From assembly GCA_946405475.1 (NCBI GenBank), contig CAMJHI010000002.1, positions 1-27,567 of the forward strand: 27,567 bases of DNA. Reading direction: 5' to 3'. The notes beneath the pieces were generated by a model. That model searched no databases. It was not told the origin of the DNA and saw only the letters and a program-made list of their open reading frames with translations. Each line of letters starts with the position of its first letter. The first letter of the stretch is position 1. The DNA comes from an uncultured Clostridia bacterium (GTDB lineage: Bacteria > Bacillota > Clostridia > Oscillospirales > Acutalibacteraceae). The translations under genes and the position numbers were made by a program. Below, piece by piece: positions 8,565 to 14,699 of the stretch.

Positions 8565-9236
8565 ATGACAAAAAAGCTCTTTTTTCAGGCCATGGCCAAA
8601 TTCCTGCTCGGGCTGCTGCTGATGGGCGCGCTGCTGTTTTGTCCCGCCGGAACGCTGCACTATTGGCAGGCATGGCTGCTGCTCGGGCTGCTGTTCGCGC
8701 CGATGTTTTGCGCCGGGCTTGTGATGATGGTCAAAAGCCCCGCGCTGCTGCAAAAGCGCCTGAACGCCAAGGAAGAACAAAACGAGCAAAAGGCGGTCGT
8801 TGCGCTGAGCGGCGTGATGTTTCTGGCGGCGTTCCTCGTCGCCGGGCTGAACCGGCGCTTCGGCTGGCTGCACGTTCCGACGTGGGCGGTCTGGGTCGCC
8901 GCGGGCGTGTTTTTGCTCGCCTACGTGATGTATGCCGAGGTGCTGCGCGAAAACGTCTATCTGTCCCGCACCGTCGAAGTGCAGGAGGATCAGAAGGTGA
9001 TCGACACCGGGCTTTACGGCGTGGTGCGCCACCCGATGTACGCGGCGACGCTGCTGCTGTTCCTTTCCATGGGGATCATCCTCGATTCCCCGCTCTCGTT
9101 TCTGATCATGCTTTTCTATATTCCCATCATCGCCGTGCGGATGAAAAACGAGGAACAGGTGCTGGAAAACGGCCTGCCCGGCTACCGGGAATATAAAGCA
9201 AAAGTGAAATACAGAGTGATACCGTTTGTTTGGTGA
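8565..9236 (+). CDS. Isoprenylcysteine carboxylmethyltransferase-family membrane protein
   Basis: A 223-residue integral membrane protein with about five hydrophobic segments (residues 10-28, 32-52, 78-96, 104-122, 158-185). The C-terminal signature of the ICMT/PEMT-like methyltransferases is present: GLYGVVRHPMYAA, then NEEQVLE and GYREYKAKVKYRVIPFVW, where the conserved RHP and Glu residues bind S-adenosylmethionine in characterised relatives. Bacterial members methylate small thiols, lipids or unknown substrates. A GAGGAAAAGG ribosome site lies in the 10-bp gap after lacZ, so it is read from the lacZ promoter. The pairing with lacZ has no obvious biochemical reason and may be accidental. 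Confidence 0.82.
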   Translation: MTKKLFFQAMAKFLLGLLLMGALLFCPAGTLHYWQAWLLLGLLFAPMFCAGLVMMVKSPALLQKRLNAKEEQNEQKAVVALSGVMFLAAFLVAGLNRRFGWLHVPTWAVWVAAGVFLLAYVMYAEVLRENVYLSRTVEVQEDQKVIDTGLYGVVRHPMYAATLLLFLSMGIILDSPLSFLIMLFYIPIIAVRMKNEEQVLENGLPGYREYKAKVKYRVIPFVW

Positions 9237-9239
9237 AAG

Positions 9240-9413
9240 AGCCGATAGCCGATAGCCGATAGCGGATAGCAGTCGTCAGCGGTCAGTAGTCAGTAGTCAG
9301 ACGGCGGAGACAGCCGATAGCTGACAGCCGACGAAAAAAAGAAGCGGATCGAAAAGATTGTTTTTTCGGAGCGAAGCGACCCACAATTCCGAATTCCGAA
9401 TTTTGAATGATTA
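9240..9413. repeat. Intergenic heptanucleotide repeat arrays
   Basis: The 201-bp gap between the membrane methyltransferase and the GH78 gene holds three short arrays that all have a 7-bp period but different units: AGCCGAT three times then AGCGGAT (9240-9267); a GTCAGTA-type array (9281-9300); and AATTCCG twice then AATTTTG (from about 9385). A further degenerate stretch with AGCCGAT and AGCTGAC lies at 9311-9330. No coding frame or clear promoter is seen. A weak dyad, CGAAAAAA (9331-9338) with TTTTTTCG (9361-9368), could act as a poor terminator for the lacZ operon. Confidence 0.7.
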
Positions 9414-9437
9414 GCGGATAGCTGTTTGGGAAGGGGC

Positions 9438-11417
9438 ATGAGTTTGAAACAGGCAAAATGGATCTGGTATCCGGGTGAATTTGAGATCTATCATCATCTG
9501 CTGCTGTCGTTCCGGCGGCAGGAGTTCGGCTGCGATTACCCCTGCGCGTGGCACGTCAGCCGCCCGGAGGCGAGCGCGCGGTTTTTCAAAGCCTTTGCCG
9601 CCCGTCAAGGCGGCGTTTTCACCGTGGTGACGCACGGTCAGGGCATGGTGCGCCTTGGCGGCAGGCTGCACCGCGTGAACGAGCCCATTGCAATTGAAGC
9701 GGGCGATTATGAGATCGCCGTGGAGCTGTTCGACCTGAACGCGTTCCCGTCGTTTTTCATCGATTCCGACGTGCTGATCACGGATGAAAGCTGGTCGGCG
9801 GAAGCTTACGACGCCGTGCGCGTGCCCGCCGCGGGCAGCCCCGCCTTTTGTTCCCCTGCCGACGACCCCGCCGTGTTCCCGTTTTGTTATCGGGATTTAA
9901 CGCCCGTTTCAATCGAACCGATCGAGGGCGGCGCGCTCTATGATTTCGGACGGGAGACCTTCGGACCGGTGCGCGTCACGCGACCCGCCGGGGCGGCGAT
10001 CCGCCTGATCTACGGCGAAAGCCGCGAGGAGGCGCTGGACGCGGAACACGCCATCCTCCGCGAAACGCTGACCGACCGCGACCCGTCCGACCGACCGGCG
10101 CGGGCGTTCCGTTACCTTGCCGTGCTGGGCGAACGGGCGAACGACGTGACGGTCGAGGCGCGGGAGGAATATCTGCCGATCGAGGACAAAGCGAGCTTTT
10201 CTGCCGACGAGCCGCTGCTCAACAACGTCTGGGCGCTGTGCGCGCGCACGTTCCATTTGAACACGCGTGAATTCTTTTTGGACGGCGTCAAGCGCGACCG
10301 CTGGGTGTGGTCGGGCGACGCGTATCAATCGTTCATGATCGCCCGTTATTTATACAACGACCCGTCCGTGACCGAGCGCACCATCATCGCCCTGCTGGGC
10401 AAGCCGCCTTACAAGCGGCATATCAACACCATCAACGATTATTCCGCTTACCTGATCATCGGGCTGTGGGAGCACATCGAAGCCACGGGGCGGCTGAACT
10501 TTTTGCGAACGGTCTGGCCGAACGTGAAGGCGCTGTACGCGTTCATTCTCAATCGGCTGGATGAACGCGGCTATGCCGTGCGGCGCGAGGGCGACTGGAT
10601 CTTTGTGGACTGGGGCGAGCTGGACAAGACCGACCCCGTTTGCTTTGAACAGATCGTGCTGTGGCAGGCGCACCGCGCCATGGCCGCGCTCGCCGAAAGA
10701 ATGGGCGAAGCGGACGAATACACCGCAAAAGCCGACGCACTGAAAGAAAATATCCTGAGCGATTTCTGGGATGAGGAAAAGGGCGCGTTCGTTGACAGTT
10801 TCACCTCGGGCAGGCGCTTCGTGACCCGGCAGACCAACATTTTTGCCGTACTTTACGGTCTGGTCGGGGGCGAACAAAAACAGAGCGTGATCGAAAACGC
10901 GCTGCTCAACCCCGCCCTGCCGCCGATCACCACGCCGTATTTTAAGCTGTATGAGCTGCTGGCGCTTTGTGAGATCGGCGCGATCGACGCGGCGCAGGAT
11001 TTCATCGCCGCCTACTGGGGCGGGATGCTGCAGGAGGGCGCGACCTCGGTGTGGGAAGCATATGACCCGCAGCAGACCGGTGCGGAGCACTTTGCCATGT
11101 ACGGCTCGCCCTACGGCAAATCGCTCTGCCACGCCTGGGGCAGCGGCCCGATTTTGCTGCTGTGCCGCTATGTGGCGGGCGTATCGCTCACCCGGGGCGG
11201 CTTCCGCGTGGCGCCGAATCCCGGGCACTACCGGTCGTTTGACGCCACCGTACCGGTCGGGAACGGAGAAGTTTCCGTCAAATACGAAAACGGTGTTTTC
11301 ACGGTTCACACTACCGCGCCCGGCGGCGTGTTTTTCGACGGAAAAACGGAAACCGCGCTGGAGGTCGGGAAGAACTATCGGTTCAGATCGAAATTCGTCG
11401 AGCTGACACTCGAATGA
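9438..11417 (+). CDS. Alpha-L-rhamnosidase-like glycoside hydrolase (GH78 type)
   Basis: A 659-residue protein starting at ATG 9438 behind GGGAAGGGG. The N-terminal 200 residues are beta-rich and end in a typical YDFGRETFGPVRV segment. An alpha/alpha-barrel follows with GH78 landmarks: FFLDGVKRDRWVWSGD, DWGELD (Glu394), GATSVWEAYD (Glu540, at the place of the catalytic base in TTIWE motifs) and SLCHAWGSGP, then a C-terminal beta domain. The family cleaves terminal alpha-L-rhamnose from rhamnogalacturonan and glycosides. There is no signal peptide, so it should act on imported material. At 659 residues it is shorter than many GH78 enzymes, which often carry extra N-terminal domains. The TGA stop (11415-11417) lies inside the end repeat of the adjacent 220-bp element. 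Confidence 0.85.
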   Translation: MSLKQAKWIWYPGEFEIYHHLLLSFRRQEFGCDYPCAWHVSRPEASARFFKAFAARQGGVFTVVTHGQGMVRLGGRLHRVNEPIAIEAGDYEIAVELFDLNAFPSFFIDSDVLITDESWSAEAYDAVRVPAAGSPAFCSPADDPAVFPFCYRDLTPVSIEPIEGGALYDFGRETFGPVRVTRPAGAAIRLIYGESREEALDAEHAILRETLTDRDPSDRPARAFRYLAVLGERANDVTVEAREEYLPIEDKASFSADEPLLNNVWALCARTFHLNTREFFLDGVKRDRWVWSGDAYQSFMIARYLYNDPSVTERTIIALLGKPPYKRHINTINDYSAYLIIGLWEHIEATGRLNFLRTVWPNVKALYAFILNRLDERGYAVRREGDWIFVDWGELDKTDPVCFEQIVLWQAHRAMAALAERMGEADEYTAKADALKENILSDFWDEEKGAFVDSFTSGRRFVTRQTNIFAVLYGLVGGEQKQSVIENALLNPALPPITTPYFKLYELLALCEIGAIDAAQDFIAAYWGGMLQEGATSVWEAYDPQQTGAEHFAMYGSPYGKSLCHAWGSGPILLLCRYVAGVSLTRGGFRVAPNPGHYRSFDATVPVGNGEVSVKYENGVFTVHTTAPGGVFFDGKTETALEVGKNYRFRSKFVELTLE

Positions 11418-11632
11418 ATTGACGGCTTCGCCGTCGTGAATTGGCTGCGCCATGATTTCTCGCGTTGCTCCATGAATTGCATGGCTTTGCCATGCATGGC
11501 GGGCGGGCGCTGCCCGCACACGATTTTATATAAATCGCCGGCCGCAGGCCCCTTCATGCGCGAAGCGCAATTCATGACCGCAGGTCAATTCATGCCGTCA
11601 GGCAATTCACGCGCCGAACGGCGCAATTCATT
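11413..11632 (+). repeat. 220-bp multi-hairpin palindromic element, copy 1
   Basis: Bounded by perfect 9-bp inverted ends AATGAATTG and CAATTCATT. Inside are ten short hairpins: 11421-11435, 11443-11451, 11479-11495, 11503-11517, 11521-11537, 11540-11550, 11558-11568, 11576-11586, 11594-11603 and 11611-11624. Most are joined by 7-nt linkers, ATGAATT-like in the left half and AATTCAT-like in the right half, so the whole is also a large imperfect inverted repeat. It matches 21572-21791 in reverse orientation at 208 of 220 positions with no gaps. It has no coding capacity of its own and no clear target-site duplication. It resembles a MITE or REP-type element; the family is not known to me. Confidence 0.93.
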
Positions 11633-11658
11633 TCTTATTTCAACGGAGGAAGCGCGAT

Positions 11659-12555
11659 ATGAAACATTTTTACAAGCACCCCGCCAACCCGATCTACGGC
11701 GACCCGGAAATAACCGGCACGCTGTTCGACGTGCTGGTAACGCAGCAAACCGACGAAAGGCTGCGCATGGATCTTTCCTGGCGCAGAAACGACACGACGG
11801 CGGTCGCCTTTTCAACCGACGGCCTTCACTGGACGCCGCCGCAGACCACCCTGTCCCCCAACCCGGCCTCGGGGTGGGAGAACGCGATCAACCGCAACTG
11901 CGTGCTGAAAATTGGTGACGTCTGGCGCATGTGGTACACCGGGCAGGCAAACGGCCACAGCTATATCGGCGTGGCCGAAAGCGAGGACGGGCTGCATTTT
12001 CACCGCATCGTCAGCGAACCCGTTTTGTCGCCGGAGCTGCCGTGGGAGGGCGAATCCGTGATGAACCCCTGCGTGCTGTTTGAAAACGGCCAATACCGCC
12101 TGTGGTACAGCGCGGGCGAAACCTATGAGCCCAACGTGCTCGCCTACGCCGAAAGCGACGACGGCGTTCATTTCGTCCGCTCGCCGCTCAACCCGATCCT
12201 GACGAACGCGCCCGAAAACGAATATGAGCAGGAGCGCATCGGCGGCTGCCAGGTCATCCCGCACAAGGAGCTGGGCTATCTGGTGTTTTATATCGGCTAC
12301 CGCGACATCCACACCGCCTGCATCTGCTGCGCCGCGTCCCGCGACGGCGTAACGGATTTTCGCCGCTGCCGCCTCAACCCGCTCGTATCCCCCACCCCCG
12401 GCGCTTGGGACAACGATTCCTGCTACAAGCCCTCGGTGCTCTATGACCCGGCGCGCGATGAATGGCGCATCTGGTATAACGGCCGCGCCAACAGCGCGGA
12501 ATACATCGGGCTGGCGACCATGGCGGGCGACTTCACCGAAGAAGATTTTGTCTGA
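11659..12555 (+). CDS. Five-bladed beta-propeller glycosidase-like protein (GH43/GH130/GH32 superfamily)
   Basis: A 298-residue cytoplasmic protein made of repeated propeller blades. Blade-type repeats can be read in TAVAFSTDGLHWT, YIGVAESEDGLHFHR, VLAYAESDDGVHFVR and YIGLATMAGDF, each preceded by a W-R-M/L/I-WY segment (VWRMWYTG, YRLWYSAG, WRIWYNG). This pattern is typical of GH43/GH130-like glycosidases and phosphorylases. Acidic candidates lie in the strands, but I cannot assign a family or a substrate. The start ATG 11659 follows GGAGGA. The gene stands directly behind element copy 1 and ends just before the XRE regulator. The glycan context suggests removal of arabinose or mannose-type units, which is only a guess. 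Confidence 0.7.
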   Translation: MKHFYKHPANPIYGDPEITGTLFDVLVTQQTDERLRMDLSWRRNDTTAVAFSTDGLHWTPPQTTLSPNPASGWENAINRNCVLKIGDVWRMWYTGQANGHSYIGVAESEDGLHFHRIVSEPVLSPELPWEGESVMNPCVLFENGQYRLWYSAGETYEPNVLAYAESDDGVHFVRSPLNPILTNAPENEYEQERIGGCQVIPHKELGYLVFYIGYRDIHTACICCAASRDGVTDFRRCRLNPLVSPTPGAWDNDSCYKPSVLYDPARDEWRIWYNGRANSAEYIGLATMAGDFTEEDFV

Positions 12556-12567
12556 GGCAACCGCGCG

Positions 12568-12595
12568 TTGCTTGAATGAAAAAGCGCGTTATGAT
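12568..12595 (+). promoter_or_regulatory. Possible promoter of the XRE regulator/flavodoxin pair
   Basis: TTGCTT (12568-12573) and TATGAT (12590-12595) are separated by 16 bp. A perfect AAGGAGGT ribosome site (12608-12615) then precedes the start at 12622. The promoter match is moderate. Confidence 0.4.
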
Positions 12596-12621
12596 AGAAT
12601 CATGCTCAAGGAGGTGTTCGC

Positions 12622-13386
12622 ATGAACACGAAAGACGTGATTTATGAACTGAGAACCAAAAACGGTCTGTCGCAGGACGAGCTGGCGCAAAAGGTGTTCG
12701 TGACCCGGCAGGCGGTGTCACGCTGGGAAACGGGCGAGACCGTGCCCGGCACCGAAACGCTCAAGCTGCTGTCCGAGCTGTTCGGTGTTTCCATCAACAC
12801 GCTGCTCGGTTCGCCGCAAAAGCTCATCTGCCAGTGCTGCGGCATGCCGCTCGAGGACGCGATCCTCGGCCGCAACAAGGACGGCTCGCTCAACGAAAGC
12901 TACTGCCAATGGTGCTATGCCGACGGCACCTACACCTACAGCGATATGGACGACCTCATCGAGGTGTGCGTGAAGCACATGGCCAACGAACAGTTCAGCG
13001 AAGAGCAGGCGCGCGCCTACATGAAGCAGGTGCTGCCCACGCTCGATTACTGGAAACGGTATGAGGAACTGAGCGACGACGGGCAGTTTGAAGCGTTCAA
13101 AAAGCAGCTCGTCGACGAGATCAACGCGCTGGCCGTTGAGGGCATGCCCAAGGTCGAAAAGCTCAACGCGCTCGTCGGGCAGTTCGTGAATCTGGCCTAC
13201 CCCCTGCCAAGCGGCGAAACGGCAAAATTCTTAAACGATCAGACCACCTATCTGGGTACGCAGCTCGAACCGGAATTCGGCGGCGAGCGCTGTTTCGGCG
13301 TGCTGGCCAACATGGATTTCATCCTGATCTGCACCTACGAGGCCGAGGGCGCGAATCCCGAGCTGGTGCTTTATAAAAAACGATAA
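12622..13386 (+). CDS. XRE-family regulator fused to a zinc-ribbon domain
   Basis: A 254-residue protein. Residues 5-62 form an XRE-type helix-turn-helix (LSQDELAQKVFVTRQAVSRWETG). Residues 68-108 form a zinc ribbon with Cys70, Cys72, Cys73, Cys95 and Cys98 (CQCCGMPL and YCQWCYADGTY). The C-terminal about 145 residues are an uncharacterised alpha/beta domain. The helix-turn-helix plus zinc-ribbon fusion is common in Firmicutes, and its cysteine cluster could sense metal or oxidants, but the signal and target genes are unknown. The flavodoxin follows after 20 bp, which makes a redox role attractive. The fusion is read from an uninterrupted frame with no sign of a frameshift. Confidence 0.85.
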   Translation: MNTKDVIYELRTKNGLSQDELAQKVFVTRQAVSRWETGETVPGTETLKLLSELFGVSINTLLGSPQKLICQCCGMPLEDAILGRNKDGSLNESYCQWCYADGTYTYSDMDDLIEVCVKHMANEQFSEEQARAYMKQVLPTLDYWKRYEELSDDGQFEAFKKQLVDEINALAVEGMPKVEKLNALVGQFVNLAYPLPSGETAKFLNDQTTYLGTQLEPEFGGERCFGVLANMDFILICTYEAEGANPELVLYKKR

Positions 13387-13406
13387 GAAACGAAGGAGGT
13401 TTCCCT

Positions 13407-13853
13407 ATGGCAGCATTGGTCGCCTATTTCAGCGCGGAAGGTACGACGGCAAAGGTCGCCAAAGCGTTTGCGGAAACGATCGGCGCGGACGTGTTTGAGA
13501 TCAAACCGCAAAAGCCCTATACGGCGGCGGACATCAACTGGCGGAATCCGCTGTCCCGCTGCAACCGCGAACAGCTCGGCGGCAAAGACGTGCCGATCGC
13601 CGGGCAGATCGAAAACTTTGCGCAATATGACACCGTGTATCTCGGCTTTCCGATCTGGTACTACGCCGCGCCCCGCATCATTTACACGTTCTGCGGCGCG
13701 TATGACTGGTCGGGCAAAACCGTTCACGCCTTTGCGACCTCCGGCGGCAGCGGGATCGGCAAGACCGCCGAAAAGCTCCGTCCGCACCTGAAGGGAGCCG
13801 TGAAGGTGGACGCTGAAATCGTTCACAGCGCAGCCGACCTGAAAGCAGAATAA
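13407..13853 (+). CDS. Flavodoxin (Flavodoxin_4 type)
   Basis: A 148-residue protein with the FMN-phosphate loop YFSAEGTTAKVA near the N-terminus, the FGFPIWYYAAPR-like segment (here LGFPIWYYAAPR) that packs on the flavin, and the SGGSGIGKT loop. This group carries electrons in the cytoplasm, often with ferredoxin-linked or stress-response enzymes. The C-terminus ends soon after HSAADLKAE, at or slightly short of the usual family length. A consensus AAGGAGG ribosome site precedes ATG 13407, and the gene ends at a strong terminator. It is probably co-transcribed with the upstream zinc-ribbon regulator. Confidence 0.9.
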   Translation: MAALVAYFSAEGTTAKVAKAFAETIGADVFEIKPQKPYTAADINWRNPLSRCNREQLGGKDVPIAGQIENFAQYDTVYLGFPIWYYAAPRIIYTFCGAYDWSGKTVHAFATSGGSGIGKTAEKLRPHLKGAVKVDAEIVHSAADLKAE

Positions 13854-13872
13854 GCGCTTCAACAGCAAAAAA

Positions 13873-13901
13873 CAGCCCCGACGACCGGGGCTGCTTTTTT
13901 T
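13873..13901. terminator. Bidirectional terminator between flavodoxin and TetR genes
   Basis: CAGCCCCG (13873-13880) pairs with CGGGGCTG (13886-13893), followed by seven T. The opposite strand has a run of T after the stem as well, so it serves both convergent genes. Confidence 0.88.
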
Positions 13902-13912
13902 ATGGTTGTGTC

Positions 13913-14476
13913 TTATTCAAACGCCGACAGGCCGCCGTTGCTGATTTTGTCGATCAGCGCCGCGATCTCCTGGGGGGGCTGCTTCATATCGTGCTGCGCC
14001 CAATGGCGAAGCACCGCCAGACTGCCGTCCACCACGTAATCGAACACCATGTCGTAGGTGTCGCCGGTCAGATCCATGCCGTTTTTCTGCCACTCGGCAA
14101 ACGTGATGCTTTTGCTCATGCCGACCACGCGCTCCAGAAACGCCGCGTCGCCGTGATCGGACAGCAAAATCTCAAACAGATCCTTTTGCCTGAGCAGCGT
14201 TTCGCACATCTCGCAAAGCAATCCGTGCACGGTGCTGTTGTTCAGATTGGCGGACAGCGAACGGATCAGCTCTTTTTCCAGATCGTCCTCAATGCTTTGC
14301 AGCAGGTCACGCACCGTGTAGTAATGGCCGTAAAAGGTGCTGCGGTTGATCCCCGCCCGGCGGCACAGCTCCGTGGTGGTGATGCGGTCGATGGGCTTTT
14401 CGCGCATCAGCTCCAGCAGCGCCTCCTTCAAAAACATTTTCGTGTAAAGCACCCTGCGATCTTCTTTTTCCGCCAC
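13913..14476 (-). CDS. TetR/AcrR-family transcriptional regulator
   Basis: A 187-residue repressor-type protein beginning with GTG at 14476 behind GGGGAGGGG. The N-terminal helix-turn-helix is textbook (residues 32-51, ITTTELCRRAGINRSTFYGH), preceded by a long helix with the MFLKEALLELM pattern. The C-terminal ligand-binding part (about 65-187) resembles the TetR_C_8 group of Firmicutes regulators. It is divergent from the MMPL pump. A large dyad in the shared gap overlaps the -35 of the pump promoter, so it most likely represses the pump and perhaps itself. The inducer is unknown. Confidence 0.9.
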   Translation of the reverse strand: MAEKEDRRVLYTKMFLKEALLELMREKPIDRITTTELCRRAGINRSTFYGHYYTVRDLLQSIEDDLEKELIRSLSANLNNSTVHGLLCEMCETLLRQKDLFEILLSDHGDAAFLERVVGMSKSITFAEWQKNGMDLTGDTYDMVFDYVVDGSLAVLRHWAQHDMKQPPQEIAALIDKISNGGLSAFE

Positions 14477-14583
14477 AGGAACCCCTCCCCTCTCGCTTTG
14501 ATAAGCAGTTTTTTGGTTTTTGTAGTTTATTTTTCAATTGCAGATCGGTTTGTATGATGATTAACAAATGAAGAATGCACCGT

Positions 14584-14620
14584 TCAACAACTAACAGTTA
14601 TTTCGTAAACTGGTTGTTGA
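14584..14620. promoter_or_regulatory. Probable TetR operator
   Basis: Left arm TCAACAAC-taa-CAGTT (14584-14599) and right arm AACTGGTTGTTGA (14608-14620) form a 13-bp inverted repeat with a 3-bp insertion in one arm. The right arm covers the first four bases of the -35 of the MMPL promoter. Confidence 0.65.
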
Positions 14621-14646
14621 TTATCTTTCTACCTGTATAGTATAAT
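14617..14646 (+). promoter_or_regulatory. Promoter of the MMPL transporter
   Basis: -35 TTGATT (14617-14622), 18-bp spacer, -10 TATAAT (14641-14646). The predicted start near 14653 favours ATG 14700 over ATG 14661. Confidence 0.7.
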
Positions 14647-14699
14647 AAAACCCGCATAAAATGTCAATGAAAACCATTTGCCATACAGGAAGCGCAGCG

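Noticed and set aside
9240..9413. CRISPR-like array
   Set aside because: The units are 7 bp with no spacers, and no cas genes are nearby.
11413..11632. Target-site duplication around the 220-bp element
   Set aside because: Flanks of the two copies (CTCG/TCTT and AACC/CGTA) show no matching direct repeat, so the mode of insertion is left open.
11436..11918. 160-codon frame crossing element copy 1 into the propeller gene
   Set aside because: It is the repeat read in frame. Similar peptides from copy 2 arise only because the DNA is repeated; changes between copies follow base pairing, not codon positions.
13407..13853. Truncated flavodoxin
   Set aside because: All flavin-binding segments are present and a terminator follows at once; the end is at most slightly shorter than usual.
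14559..14587. Promoter for the TetR gene (TTGAAC, 17 bp, TTAATC on minus strand)
   Set aside because: The -10 matches the consensus poorly; not listed as a feature, though autoregulation is plausible.
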